Of a DNA stretch of 64,000 nucleotides, positions 1 to 9,313 are shown in pieces (within the stretch, counting starts at the first letter, position 1; each line of letters starts with the position of its first letter). A program made the translations under genes and the position numbers. Origin of the DNA: Elizabethkingia bruuniana (lineage in GTDB: Bacteria; Bacteroidota; Bacteroidia; Flavobacteriales; Weeksellaceae); the NCBI RefSeq assembly GCF_002024805.1, contig NZ_CP014337.1, forward strand, positions 124,001 through 188,000. Reading direction: 5' to 3'. The notes beneath the pieces are model-generated. The model was not told the DNA's origin and ran no database searches. It saw only the letters and a list, made by a program, of their open reading frames with translations.

Positions 1-86
1 GGAAGAGTGTTTTGAATAAATGGTAAATAACGAGAGGAAAAAGGTTAAAAATTGATAATATTTTTTCTAGTCAGGGAAATAATATG

Positions 87-94
87 TAGTTTTG
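87..94 (+). promoter_or_regulatory. Flavobacterial -7 promoter element (TAnnTTTG)
   Basis: TAGTTTTG matches the Bacteroidetes -7 consensus TAnnTTTG and lies 42 bases before the lipoprotein start. No TTG -33 element is visible at the usual spacing, so only half of the promoter is supported. Confidence 0.4.
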
Positions 95-136
95 CGCCAA
101 ACAAAAATATGATGAAAGAAAATATGAAAAAAAATA

Positions 137-1042
137 ATGAAATTAAAACTTAATAGTTTTTCAGTTTTTTATTGCTCCTGTGTACTGCTTTTTTCATGTA
201 CTAAAAAAGAAGAGCAAAAAATAACACAACAACAAGAAATTGCCGGGAACGAAACTGATATATCCAAGGATAATGTAAGTCGTTCAGTTGCTAATTACTG
301 GGATCATTACAATTTTGCCGATACAAATGCTATTAAAGATCCTGCTCAGGCAGAACAGGCTCTGGTAGATTTTATTGCCTTGTTTCCGGATGCAAACCAG
401 AAACAGATTTCTCAGTCTATCAATGCAATGTTTGAAAAGGCTTCTGTAAATAAAGAGGTATTCAGTTTTTTCAAAGATGGATATGAAAAGTATCTTTATG
501 ATCCTAATTCTCCGTTACATAATGATGTGTATTTTTTGCCAGTACTAGAGTACTTGGTAAATACAAAGCATCTTAATGATACGGAAAAAATAAGATACAG
601 AATGTTGCTGAAACTGGTGAATAAGAATATGCCGGGATCAGTAGCAACTGATTTTGAATTTATAGATTCTTCAGGTAAAAGCCAAAATCTTCATGAGATT
701 AAAGCACCGGAAAAATTACTTGTTTTTTATGATCCTGAATGTTCACACTGCGCAGAAGCTATTAAGCAAATGAGTCAGGACGTGAGGATTAATACGCTTC
801 TTAATCAGGCAAAGCTGAAAGTTGTTGCAGTGAGTCCTGTTGAAGATATTAATAAATGGAAAGCATATCAGGCTAATATACCCACAAAGTGGATTAATGG
901 TTTTGATAAGAAAGGCGATTTGAAACAAAAAGAGCTTTACGATATCAAGGCTTTTCCTACTATCTATCTGCTTGATGAAAATAATGAAGTTGTTCTGAAA
1001 GATACTAGTCTGGAACAAGTTTTGAGTTTGTTTAAGATCTGA
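137..1042 (+). CDS. Thioredoxin-like lipoprotein (DUF5106-type N-terminal region plus TlpA-like domain)
   Basis: The product is probably an envelope thiol-disulfide protein anchored as a lipoprotein. The N terminus is a short hydrophobic signal ending in LLFSC, so Cys21 is the likely lipidated residue. Residues of about 45-160 form a helical region like that found before thioredoxin domains in Bacteroidetes (DUF5106 type). The C-terminal domain carries the redox motif C-S-H-C at Cys202 and Cys205, followed by a cis-Pro-like AFPTIYL segment near residue 275. The ATG at 124 runs into a stop after nine codons, so the ATG at 137 is the start. The gene stands alone before the polysaccharide locus. 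The fold is confident; the physiological substrate is unknown. Confidence 0.85.
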   Translation: MKLKLNSFSVFYCSCVLLFSCTKKEEQKITQQQEIAGNETDISKDNVSRSVANYWDHYNFADTNAIKDPAQAEQALVDFIALFPDANQKQISQSINAMFEKASVNKEVFSFFKDGYEKYLYDPNSPLHNDVYFLPVLEYLVNTKHLNDTEKIRYRMLLKLVNKNMPGSVATDFEFIDSSGKSQNLHEIKAPEKLLVFYDPECSHCAEAIKQMSQDVRINTLLNQAKLKVVAVSPVEDINKWKAYQANIPTKWINGFDKKGDLKQKELYDIKAFPTIYLLDENNEVVLKDTSLEQVLSLFKI

Positions 1043-1210
1043 AGATGATTTTATAATAAACGATTATTTTTTTTAATTATTGATTTTAATTTTATAAATT
1101 TCTGTTACTTCTTCAGTTAAGTAACTTTACTAACATTTTAATGCTCTGAAAATGCAGAAGATAGTGTACAGAGTGAAATGCAGCACTTTTTTGTTAGTAG
1201 TTTATCTTTA

Positions 1211-2365
1211 ATGGATATGAAATTATTAATAGTATTTGTACCTTTTATTATTGCCATGTTACTAAGCGGGGTAATGATTCCGTATATTCTTCTCATTTCG
1301 TATAAAAAGAGACTTTTCGATCCTATCGATTCAAGAAAATTACATAAACGGATAGTCCCCAGGCTAGGTGGTGTTGCTTTTGCTCCAATACAGTGCTGTT
1401 TATTAGTTATTACATTTATGAGTATCTATAAACTTAATATAATTAATGTAAACTTACAAATTGAATCGTGGGCGTTAGTGCCTAGTATAATGATGCTTTT
1501 GTGTGGTTTGGTAATTTTGTTTATTGTAGGCCTTGGGGATGATCTAATAGGGGTAAATTACAGAACGAAATTTTTGACACAGATATTTGTAGCAAGTCTT
1601 TTCCCACTAAGTGATCTTTGGATTAATGATTTATACGGATTAGGTTTTCTTATCTCTTTGCCAGCCTGGGCTGGAATGCCTTTGACCGTATTTGTCGTGG
1701 TACTTATTATCAATGCAATAAATCTTATGGATGGCCTAGATGGATTATGCTCAGGGTTAGTAGGGCTAGGATGTATTGTGCTAGGAAGTTTGTTTATATA
1801 TTATGGCGCATGGTTACATGCATTGTTTGCGTTTATTACTGCAGGAGTTTTGGTGCCATTCTTTTATTATAATGTCTATGGAACCGCTCGACGCCGACGT
1901 CAAATATTTATGGGAGACACTGGTAGTATGACATTAGGATATTCTGTTGCTTTTCTGGCAATAAGTTTTGCAATGAATAATCATTATATAAAGCCCTTCT
2001 CTGAAGGTGCAATTGTTGTTGCTTTCTCTACGCTTATCGTTCCTATTCTGGATGTAGCGAGGGTTATGTACGTACGATGGAGAGCTGGAAAGTCAATGTT
2101 TTCTGCTGATCGTAATCATTTGCATCATAAATTTCTTCGTTCAGGAATGTCTCATCGTATAGCTATGGTATCTATATTGGGATTGGCACTGTTTTTTTGT
2201 ATCTTTAATATAGTAATGGTAGAAATAATTAGCAATAATGTAGTGGTAGTATGTGATATCTTATTATGGATATCTTTTCATTATATTTTTGATAAAGTGT
2301 TTGCAAGAAAAATGAAGACACATAAGCAAAAGAAAATTGAAGTAATTAATTTGACTGAAAATTAA
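1211..2365 (+). CDS. WecA/WbpL-like polyprenyl-phosphate N-acetylhexosamine-1-phosphate transferase
   Basis: This polytopic membrane enzyme (about ten or eleven segments) should transfer a sugar-1-phosphate from a UDP-N-acetylhexosamine to undecaprenyl phosphate, starting the polymer of the first locus. It has the MraY/WecA family motifs: an early PRLGG, the Asp pair GDD at residues 109-111, NLMDGLDG at 171-178, FMGDTGS at 233-239 and the HLHH loop at 303-306. In-frame ATGs at 1178, 1211 and 1217 are all possible; 1211 puts the first membrane helix nearest the N terminus. An SDR gene follows four bases downstream, as in WbpL/WreU-type loci. The sugar specificity cannot be read from sequence. 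Confidence 0.87.
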   Translation: MDMKLLIVFVPFIIAMLLSGVMIPYILLISYKKRLFDPIDSRKLHKRIVPRLGGVAFAPIQCCLLVITFMSIYKLNIINVNLQIESWALVPSIMMLLCGLVILFIVGLGDDLIGVNYRTKFLTQIFVASLFPLSDLWINDLYGLGFLISLPAWAGMPLTVFVVVLIINAINLMDGLDGLCSGLVGLGCIVLGSLFIYYGAWLHALFAFITAGVLVPFFYYNVYGTARRRRQIFMGDTGSMTLGYSVAFLAISFAMNNHYIKPFSEGAIVVAFSTLIVPILDVARVMYVRWRAGKSMFSADRNHLHHKFLRSGMSHRIAMVSILGLALFFCIFNIVMVEIISNNVVVVCDILLWISFHYIFDKVFARKMKTHKQKKIEVINLTEN

Positions 2366-2369
2366 GATT

Positions 2370-3329
2370 ATGAAAATTGTTGTTATAGGAGGATCGGGTT
2401 TTGTAGGGACACGCCTGATGGATTTATTACTATCATCAGCTCAGTATGATCTGCTTAATATAGACAAAAATATAAGTGAAAAATTCCCTAATATTACTAT
2501 AATTGGTAATGTTATGGATAAGAATATATTAACCACCAAGTTGCGAGGGACTGATGTTGTTATATTGCTTGCGGCGGAACATAGGGATGATGTAAAACCT
2601 GTTTCTCTATATTATGATATTAATGTTGAGGGGATGCGTAATACGTTAGAAGCAATGAAAGCTAATGATGTAAAACGTATTGTATTTACAAGTACTGTTG
2701 CGGTTTATGGATTAGATAAAAATAATCCAGATGAAACTTTTCCGGCTGACCCGTTTAATCATTATGGAAAAAGTAAATGGAAAGCTGAGGAGGTATTACA
2801 GGAATGGTATAAAAAACATAATGACTGGAATATCAATATAATCCGTCCCACAGTAATATTTGGAGAGGGAAACAGGGGGAATGTTTATAACTTACTAAAC
2901 CAGATTGCTAATGGTAAATTTATGATGATAGGAAAAGGTAATAATCAGAAATCAATGTCATATATAAGAAATGTTATAGCTTTTATCAAGTTTTTAATTG
3001 AAGAAAAAAAGACGGGCTATAACATTTATAATTATGTTGATAAACCAGATTTTACAACGAATGATCTTGTTCATCATACGAGTAAGATTCTGAATAAAAA
3101 TATTCCTACAATCTATATTCCTTATTGGCTGGGTATGCTTGGAGGATATGGTTTTGATGTATTAGCTTGGATTTCCGGAAAAAGACTAAATATAAGTTCA
3201 ATAAGAGTTAAGAAATTCTGTGCGATTACGCGGTATGATTCTTCAAAAGTCATGGCATCCGGATTTACGCCTCCTTATACAATGGAAGAAGGTCTGAAAA
3301 ATATGTTAAGTCAGGAATTTGTAAAATAA
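2370..3329 (+). CDS. NAD(P)-dependent SDR sugar-nucleotide epimerase/reductase
   Basis: This is an extended short-chain dehydrogenase acting on a sugar nucleotide in the cytoplasm. The Rossmann motif GGSGFVG is at residues 7-13. The catalytic set is Ser108 in FTST and Tyr132/Lys136 in HYGKSK. At 319 residues it fits the family. Its place directly after the initiating transferase resembles pairs in which the SDR makes the first sugar, for example 4-reduction of UDP-4-keto-6-deoxy-GlcNAc to UDP-QuiNAc. It could equally be a 4-epimerase. The substrate assignment is inference from context; the fold and catalytic residues are seen directly. Confidence 0.8.
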   Translation: MKIVVIGGSGFVGTRLMDLLLSSAQYDLLNIDKNISEKFPNITIIGNVMDKNILTTKLRGTDVVILLAAEHRDDVKPVSLYYDINVEGMRNTLEAMKANDVKRIVFTSTVAVYGLDKNNPDETFPADPFNHYGKSKWKAEEVLQEWYKKHNDWNINIIRPTVIFGEGNRGNVYNLLNQIANGKFMMIGKGNNQKSMSYIRNVIAFIKFLIEEKKTGYNIYNYVDKPDFTTNDLVHHTSKILNKNIPTIYIPYWLGMLGGYGFDVLAWISGKRLNISSIRVKKFCAITRYDSSKVMASGFTPPYTMEEGLKNMLSQEFVK

Positions 3330-3351
3330 AACTGTTTAATAATTTAATAGT

Positions 3352-3589
3352 TTGGAAAATAAAGGAATAGATTTTCAGTCTGGTTTTCTTAGTCTTAATT
3401 TGAAAGAAGTTTGTCATCATAGAGATTTGTTATTGCTTTTAATTAACAGAGAATTTGCAGCTTATTTTAAAAAAAACTACATCTGTGATCTTTTTTGGAA
3501 ATGTAATCAGGGTTGTAACAAATGGAACTTCTGGAATATTGTTTTATTTATCTAAAGTAGTATTGAATTATTATTCGATTAGCTTTTGA
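3352..3589 (+). pseudogene. Decayed wzm (ABC-2 polysaccharide export permease) remnant
   Basis: From a TTG at 3352, the first 40 or so codons resemble the N terminus of the intact permease at 11558 (NLKEV..RDLLLLL..R). After a run of eight A residues at about 3469-3476 the match moves to another frame, where FGNV, TNGT and FYLS..V..NYYS line up with FGNI, TNGA and FYLSGVVMWNYFS of the intact gene. About 15 codons are missing at the junction, and the second frame stops at 3589. The open frame alone would give a 67-residue peptide with a meaningless C-terminal half. At the DNA level the two copies are clearly diverged, so this looks like an old relic of another locus version. Confidence 0.82.
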
Positions 3590-3613
3590 TTATAATATTA
3601 TTATGAAATAACT

Positions 3614-4030
3614 ATGGAAAATATTATAAGTTCTAAACCATATATAATTATATTTGATAAAATTGGTTCTTCAGAATTAGGGTATATAACTATTGCTGAA
3701 ACTCAAAAAAATATACCGTTTAATATTAAACGGGTGTATTGGACTTATTATACACCTCAGGATGTTATACGGGGTGGTCACGCGCATAAAAATCTTCAAC
3801 AAGTTATTTTTGCTGTGTCTGGAATAATTACATTCAATACTGAAGATAAGAATGGGAATAAAGAACAATTTATATTAGATCATCCGGCAAAAGGATTATA
3901 TATCCCTAACTTGATTTGGCGTGATATTCATTTTACACATAATGCGGTATTATTATGTTTAGCTTCAGAATATTATGGTGAAGAGGATTATTTTAGAGAC
4001 TATCAGGAATTTAAAAATATTAATAAATGA
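3614..4030 (+). CDS. FdtA/QdtA/WxcM-like sugar 3,4-ketoisomerase (cupin)
   Basis: The 138-residue protein is a single RmlC-like cupin. The signature RGGHAH is at residues 53-58, with the later LYIPNLIW segment. Characterised relatives convert dTDP-4-keto-6-deoxyglucose to the 3-keto isomer, which a PLP aminotransferase then turns into a 3-amino-3,6-dideoxy sugar. That partner is probably the DegT enzyme at 6290, and the substrate would come from the rfbA/rfbB genes at 58331-60314. Its stop codon overlaps the start of the ATP-grasp gene. The ketoisomerase role is family-based; whether the product has gluco or galacto configuration cannot be told. Confidence 0.8.
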   Translation: MENIISSKPYIIIFDKIGSSELGYITIAETQKNIPFNIKRVYWTYYTPQDVIRGGHAHKNLQQVIFAVSGIITFNTEDKNGNKEQFILDHPAKGLYIPNLIWRDIHFTHNAVLLCLASEYYGEEDYFRDYQEFKNINK

Positions 4031-4977
4031 TGAATGTTCTGATAACATCGTTTGGTTCAAATACAAGTATTGGTGTTGCAAAATGTCTTAAAGACACATG
4101 CTTCATAGTTGGTACAGATAGTAATCCTTATTATGAATGTAATGGTTATGCATTTGCAGATGAAATTGAGTTATTGCCTTATTATAATGATCCTTTGTAT
4201 AAGGATGTTCTACTTAGCCTGATTGAAAAATATAAGATAGATTGTATTATACCAATTCATGATAAAGAAATAGAAGTGATATCAAAACTAAATGATGCAG
4301 GGATTATAAAAAATGTAAAAATTGCAACGAATCCTTTTGATGTAAATGAATTGTGCAATGATAAAGCTTTGATTAATAGCTATTTAATGGATTTTATCCA
4401 GGTTCCGATAATGTATCAGGATGTAAATTCAATTAAAAACTTTCCTGTTATTGTTAAAGATAATGATGGGGTTAGTAGCAGAAATATCTTTATTGCTTAT
4501 AGTAAGGAAGAGCTTGTTGATATAGATATTAGTAATAAAATAATTCAACAATATATTAAAGGAGAAGAATATACGGTAGACTGTTTTACAAGCTACATTA
4601 ATGAGGAGGTATTTTATTATTCTGTTAGAAAAAGGATTGAAACCAAGTCAGGAATGAGTGTGAAAAGTGAAATTATAGATCATCCGTTAATAGGCGGATA
4701 TTGTAAGAAAATACATCAATTCTTACAATATAAAGGAGTGTCTAATATACAATTTATTGTACAGGATAATATACCATACTTTATAGAAATTAATCCCAGA
4801 TTTGCAGGTGCTGGAATACTGACATATAAGTCAGGTTATAACTTTCCTTTATTTACAATACAAGAACTTTGTAATAGTATAGTAACACCCAAGGCGTCTT
4901 TACAAATTGGAAATAAAATGGTAAGATATTATGAAGAAACCTTTTTTAATGGAGCCAACCATAGTATTAGACTTTGA
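4027..4977 (+). CDS. ATP-grasp ligase, carbamoyl-phosphate-synthase-like
   Basis: This cytoplasmic protein of about 316 residues has an N-terminal Rossmann-like pre-ATP-grasp region (LITSFGSNTSIG near the start). An ATP-grasp core follows, with a KDNDG loop near residue 143 and the metal-binding IEINPRFAG motif near residue 257. Members of this group form amide or ester bonds using an acyl-phosphate intermediate. The start overlaps the preceding stop (ATGATGA). The end overlaps the HAD gene by 47 bases, so the two are probably translated together. Amide decoration of an amino sugar or hexuronate is plausible but unproven; no substrate can be named. Confidence 0.8.
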   Translation: MMNVLITSFGSNTSIGVAKCLKDTCFIVGTDSNPYYECNGYAFADEIELLPYYNDPLYKDVLLSLIEKYKIDCIIPIHDKEIEVISKLNDAGIIKNVKIATNPFDVNELCNDKALINSYLMDFIQVPIMYQDVNSIKNFPVIVKDNDGVSSRNIFIAYSKEELVDIDISNKIIQQYIKGEEYTVDCFTSYINEEVFYYSVRKRIETKSGMSVKSEIIDHPLIGGYCKKIHQFLQYKGVSNIQFIVQDNIPYFIEINPRFAGAGILTYKSGYNFPLFTIQELCNSIVTPKASLQIGNKMVRYYEETFFNGANHSIRL

Positions 4978-5566
4978 TGATACATTAATTAGTACAAATA
5001 GGCGTCAATATGAGGTAATTAAATCTTTTTTTGATGGTTATAATATTGTGATTGATCCATTTGATGAATATATTGATTATAGAAAAACTTTTAAGGCAAC
5101 TAATGTAAATTTTGCAAATAGATTTATCACTAATTCAGATTTAAAAAATACATACAGAGATTATTTTATTAAAAATATAGAGTCAGATGTCTTTTTAAGA
5201 TATGATCAATTAATTGTTGATCTTAACCTTATCAGAAAAGTTTCGACGAAAATAAATTTAGTACTGCTATCATTAAGGTCTTCTCGGGAACAAGGAATAA
5301 AGCAATTAATTAAACTTGGTCTTAAAGATTGTTTTAATGAAATTTTGTTTGTAAAACATGAAATTTATAACCCCAAAATAGAAGTATTGAATAATCTGAA
5401 ATTGCAAACTCAGGAAATTACTTTTGTTGGAGATTCTATAAATGATTATGAAGCAGCTAGAGAAAGTGGAGTAGATTTTATTGGAGTAGGCACAGGATTA
5501 TTTATTTTACCAGAGAATTTGAATATCTTAGATAATATTAACGTGTACTTAGAAAAACTTATATAA
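4931..5566 (+). CDS. HAD-superfamily hydrolase
   Basis: A 211-residue HAD phosphatase-type protein. The nucleophile motif DFDDT spans residues 14-18 (Asp14, acid/base Asp16), and the late motif GDSxxD starts at residue 167. It lies inside the tail of the ATP-grasp gene by 47 bases. A second in-frame ATG at 4949 would shorten that overlap but give the same domain. The tight pairing suggests that the ATP-grasp and HAD proteins act on the same intermediate, perhaps ligation and dephosphorylation. The actual substrate is not known. Confidence 0.8.
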   Translation: MKKPFLMEPTIVLDFDDTLISTNRRQYEVIKSFFDGYNIVIDPFDEYIDYRKTFKATNVNFANRFITNSDLKNTYRDYFIKNIESDVFLRYDQLIVDLNLIRKVSTKINLVLLSLRSSREQGIKQLIKLGLKDCFNEILFVKHEIYNPKIEVLNNLKLQTQEITFVGDSINDYEAARESGVDFIGVGTGLFILPENLNILDNINVYLEKLI

Positions 5567-5570
5567 GAAT

Positions 5571-6281
5571 ATGAAAAAATTTAGCCAGGAAAAGTTAGAA
5601 AATGTAGCTGAGAATAGTTTGTATACAACATTCACCAATTCAATGACAATAGAGTATTCCTTTGAAGTATTTAATAGATTTCTTAAACCGGGATCAATAT
5701 TGGAATTAGGACCTGCAGAGGGCTTAATGACTAATTATTTAAAAGATATTGACCCTAATTTAACTGTTATTGAAGGTTCAAAAATATTTGCAGATCAATT
5801 AAAACTTAAATTTCCAACAATTAACGTTATCCAAGCATTGTTTGAAGATGTTCAGTTAGATAAACAATTTGATAATATTATATTAGGACACGTCTTAGAA
5901 CATGTTGAAGATCCGGATAAACTATTGAATTATATTAAGCCGTGGCTAAAAGATGGAGGAGTTATTTTATGTGCTGTTCCTAATGCAAGATCATTACACC
6001 GACAAGCGGCAGTAGAAATAGGTTTTATAGAGAGTATTTTTGAAATGAGTAAAAAAGATATTCATCATGGGCATATGAGAATTTATACTCCGGAAACTTT
6101 GCAACGCGATTTTCTGCAATCAGGATATAAAATAAAGAATAAAGGAGGTTACTGGTTGAAACCCTTAACAGATAAACAATTAGAAAGTGTTTTAGACAAA
6201 AGTATGTTAAGGGGATTTATGAAATTAGGTGAATTTTACCCAGACATAGCAGGAGAAATATATATAGTTGCAACTTTATAA
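5571..6281 (+). CDS. SAM-dependent class I methyltransferase
   Basis: A 236-residue class I methyltransferase with the SAM-binding motif ELGPAEG at residues 45-51. An acidic end of strand 2 follows (VIEGS), then a GHVLEHVEDP segment near residue 103, typical of the Methyltransf_11/23 group. It begins four bases after the HAD stop. It could methylate a sugar nucleotide of the block, or cap the non-reducing end of the finished chain. The second idea would fit the Wzt C-terminal domain encoded at 12436. The acceptor cannot be deduced from sequence. Confidence 0.8.
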   Translation: MKKFSQEKLENVAENSLYTTFTNSMTIEYSFEVFNRFLKPGSILELGPAEGLMTNYLKDIDPNLTVIEGSKIFADQLKLKFPTINVIQALFEDVQLDKQFDNIILGHVLEHVEDPDKLLNYIKPWLKDGGVILCAVPNARSLHRQAAVEIGFIESIFEMSKKDIHHGHMRIYTPETLQRDFLQSGYKIKNKGGYWLKPLTDKQLESVLDKSMLRGFMKLGEFYPDIAGEIYIVATL

Positions 6282-6289
6282 ATTGACCA

Positions 6290-7390
6290 ATGATTAAGTT
6301 TTTAGATTTACAGAGGGTTAATATGTGTCATCAGGAAGCTATTGAAAAGAAATTAATAGAGGTTTTCCGCTCAGGATGGTACTTGATGGGTAAAGAAGTT
6401 GAGAACTTTGAAAATAACCTGGCTAAGTATATTGGTGCTCAGCATGCTATTGGAGTAGCTAATGGTTTAGATGCATTGCGTCTGATTTTTCGCGCTTATA
6501 TGGAATTAGGCTTCATGAAGGCTGGAGATGAAGTAATTGTCCCGGCGAATACCTATATTGCTTCTATTTTGGCATTGTCAGACAACGGATTAATTCCTGT
6601 TTTGGTTGAGCCTGATGACAAAACTTTTAATCTTGACATTAACAAAATTGAAGTATCTATTACACCTAAAACAAAGGCTATTTTAATTGTTCATTTGCAA
6701 GGAAGAATTGTCTTTTCAGAAAAGCTTAGGGGTTTGGCTGAAAGATATAATTTAAAGCTTGTTGAAGATAACGCACAGGCAATCGGTGCGGAACTGAAAG
6801 GTATTAAATCGGGGAACCTCGGAGATGCTGCCGGTTTTAGTTTTTACCCCGGAAAAAATCTCGGCGCCTTGGGGGATGCAGGAGCTGTTACTACCAATAA
6901 CGAAAACTTAGCAAAAAGTATTCGAGCAATAGCTAACTATGGCTCCAACCAAAAATATGTGAATATTTATAAAGGATTAAACTCTCGTCTAGATGAATTA
7001 CAAGCTGCAGTTTTGAATGTGAAATTGAAATATATTGATAATGAAAATAAAACACGTCGTAAAATAGCAAAACGTTTTATTTCTGAAATTAATAATCCTA
7101 AAATCATCTTACCCGAAAATCCATTGGATGAAAATGAACACGTATGGCATGTTTTTGTTATACGCAGTGAAGAGCGAGACGCTATACAAAAATATTTAAC
7201 AATAAATGGAATCCAAACAATTATTCATTATCCGATTCCACCACATCAGCAAGAGGCTTACTCAGAGCTTAATCATCTTTCTTTTCCAATTACCGAAAAA
7301 ATGCACAAAGAGGTTTTAAGTATACCTATAAGTTCTGTAGTGACTGAATTTGAAGTTGATGAAATTATCAAAGTTTTAAATGCTTTCTAG
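6290..7390 (+). CDS. DegT/DnrJ/EryC1 PLP aminotransferase, FdtB-like
   Basis: A sugar aminotransferase of 366 residues. The PLP-binding lysine is probably Lys189 in FSFYPGKN, with Asp160 in VEDNAQA contacting the cofactor nitrogen. The N-terminal FLDLQR and GWYLMGKEV segments are typical of enzymes that aminate 3-keto sugars (FdtB/QdtB type). Together with the FdtA-like cupin at 3614 it would produce a dTDP-3-amino-3,6-dideoxyhexose. The methyltransferase ends only eight bases upstream, so it belongs to the same transcript. The 3-amino assignment is inference from sequence type and context. Confidence 0.83.
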   Translation: MIKFLDLQRVNMCHQEAIEKKLIEVFRSGWYLMGKEVENFENNLAKYIGAQHAIGVANGLDALRLIFRAYMELGFMKAGDEVIVPANTYIASILALSDNGLIPVLVEPDDKTFNLDINKIEVSITPKTKAILIVHLQGRIVFSEKLRGLAERYNLKLVEDNAQAIGAELKGIKSGNLGDAAGFSFYPGKNLGALGDAGAVTTNNENLAKSIRAIANYGSNQKYVNIYKGLNSRLDELQAAVLNVKLKYIDNENKTRRKIAKRFISEINNPKIILPENPLDENEHVWHVFVIRSEERDAIQKYLTINGIQTIIHYPIPPHQQEAYSELNHLSFPITEKMHKEVLSIPISSVVTEFEVDEIIKVLNAF

Positions 7391-7399
7391 TGATATTTT

Positions 7400-8341
7400 A
7401 TGAAAAAAATAATTAAATCTAAAATTTTAGCCTTTCTTGACAAGAAAGGTTTCCAGAGAAAACCTATAGGAGCTGATCCAAAGATTGCTCTATATCATCA
7501 GATGAAAGATATATTTGCCCCTGCTAATAAGGAAATTGTTTCTTTAATTTTTTCAAAAGACAGGGCTATGCAGCTTGACGGATTTTTAGCAAGTTATTTT
7601 GAAAATGTTGATAACTATTCTTCTGTAAAAGTTTTATTTCATGTAAGCAATGAGGAGCATAGGAATTCTTATAAAGATTTGGAACGGATATATGCTGAGT
7701 TTCCGGTAGAATTTATACCAGAGACAAATTTTAGAAATGATCTTATAGGAATTTTGGAAAAAGCAAATGAAGACAGAATTATCTTTTACGTGGATGATAT
7801 GTTATTTTCTCAAAAAGTAGATTATAACTGGTTAAAAGAAGTAGACCCTTTACTAGATATTGTAAGCCTTTCCAGAGGAAGAGATCTAAACTATAGTACA
7901 GCATTAGCGATGAAGCAGGAAATTCCTTCATTTAGTAAGATTTCTAATAATTTATATCGGTTTAAATGGAATGAAATTAGTGAATTTTCTGACTGGACAT
8001 ATCCAATTGGAGTTTCAGGGTATATGTTTTCCCGTCAAGAGATTATGGCAATGATTAAAGTTACCGATTTTAAGGCTCCTAATTCTCTGGAACACAATTT
8101 ACAGAAATTTTTGCCATATTTTGATACAAGAGGAGGGGTATGTCTTGAAAATGTCGCAACACCCTGTGTTCATACTAATTTAACACAAACAGAAGGATAT
8201 AATAACATTCTGGGTTATTTTTCTTTAGAAGAATTATTAGTATTATGGAATGAAAATAAACGAATTGATTATAAGGAATTTTTTGGGCTTAAAGTTTCCG
8301 AGGCAGAAGTTAAGAAATATAACTTTATAAATAGAACCTGA
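7400..8341 (+). CDS. Putative glycosyltransferase-like protein of unrecognised family
   Basis: I do not recognise a named family. The 313-residue soluble protein has a GT-A-like look: an early VSLIFSKDRA segment, then FYVDDMLF with an acidic pair at residues 132-133 that could be a metal-binding D-x-D-type site. Conserved-looking Trp/Tyr segments follow (DWTYPIGVSGYMFS), with a late HTNLTQTEGYNN. It sits nine bases after the aminotransferase and just before a clear GT2 enzyme. A transferase role is the simplest reading, but it rests on context and this single motif. Confidence 0.5.
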   Translation: MKKIIKSKILAFLDKKGFQRKPIGADPKIALYHQMKDIFAPANKEIVSLIFSKDRAMQLDGFLASYFENVDNYSSVKVLFHVSNEEHRNSYKDLERIYAEFPVEFIPETNFRNDLIGILEKANEDRIIFYVDDMLFSQKVDYNWLKEVDPLLDIVSLSRGRDLNYSTALAMKQEIPSFSKISNNLYRFKWNEISEFSDWTYPIGVSGYMFSRQEIMAMIKVTDFKAPNSLEHNLQKFLPYFDTRGGVCLENVATPCVHTNLTQTEGYNNILGYFSLEELLVLWNENKRIDYKEFFGLKVSEAEVKKYNFINRT

Positions 8342-8395
8342 ATTAAGAAATAGTGATTTGTTATTTTTAGAAAATTCAAATAAAATATTTTTAAC

Positions 8396-9313
8396 ATGAA
8401 TGAACTGCCACTGGTAAGTATTATAGTTATTAGTTATAATCAAGAGGCATACATAAGGGAAAATCTTGATAGTATAAAATCTCAGAGTTATGCTAATATA
8501 GAGCTTATTGTAGCAGATGATGCTTCTGAAGATAATAGTAGAAAAATTTTTGAACAATGGCTGACAGAAAATAATTATGTAGCAAATAGAAATTTCCACA
8601 GTAAAAATACCGGCGTGGTAACGATTCTTAATGAGTGTATTGAAATGGCAACAGGGGAGTATATTAAAATAATAGCTGCCGATGATTTTTTACACGAAAA
8701 TGCCATAGAAAAATGCATTTCTGAATTGGAAAATTTGGGAGATGATTATGGAATGATTTATACAGATGCTTATACAATTAATGAAAAATCTAAAATTCAG
8801 GCAGATATTATGGATTGTACCGCTTTATATAATGCGGATTCAGAAAAATTTTATGACTTGCTAGTTCTCAGAAACAGAATTCTGGCATTATCAGTTGTTA
8901 TGCGCACATCAGTTCTGGTTGAGACAGGTGTTTATGATGATAAATTTATTGTTGAAGATTATTGTAGATGGCTTAAGATAGCACAATTGTATAAAATTGC
9001 ATATATACCAGAAAAATTAGCTTTTTATCGCTGGCATAATTCTAATGTTACAATTTTAAAAGCTGACAGAATAAAAAAAGATGATATAAGTCTAAAAATT
9101 ATGTTTGACAGGAACGGTATTGCCCGAAATGTTATTCGTAATTATTTAATAAAGGAGAGAATACAAAAAAATAAAATTGATACTGAAATATTAAAATCAT
9201 ATAATAAATATTCATATAGAAATAAGGTATTAGCAGCAAGTCTTATTCAAACAGGTTTTATCTATATTCCACTTTCTTTTGTATATAGAAAATTGAATAA
9301 GCTAATGAAGTAA
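8396..9313 (+). CDS. GT2 family glycosyltransferase
   Basis: A GT-A fold, family 2 transferase. The N-terminal strand is LVSIIVISYNQ, the nucleotide-binding acidic pair DD is at residues 41-42, and the second acidic site is AADDF near residue 95. A late ED-Y-C-RW segment (VEDYCRW) is typical of the acceptor side. At 305 residues there is no membrane segment, so it should act on a lipid-linked acceptor at the cytoplasmic face. Donor and linkage cannot be inferred. Confidence 0.82.
   Translation: MNELPLVSIIVISYNQEAYIRENLDSIKSQSYANIELIVADDASEDNSRKIFEQWLTENNYVANRNFHSKNTGVVTILNECIEMATGEYIKIIAADDFLHENAIEKCISELENLGDDYGMIYTDAYTINEKSKIQADIMDCTALYNADSEKFYDLLVLRNRILALSVVMRTSVLVETGVYDDKFIVEDYCRWLKIAQLYKIAYIPEKLAFYRWHNSNVTILKADRIKKDDISLKIMFDRNGIARNVIRNYLIKERIQKNKIDTEILKSYNKYSYRNKVLAASLIQTGFIYIPLSFVYRKLNKLMK

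Noticed and set aside
3352-3555. Intact 67-residue gene
   Set aside because: Its C-terminal half is an out-of-frame reading of a wzm sequence, so it is part of a pseudogene.
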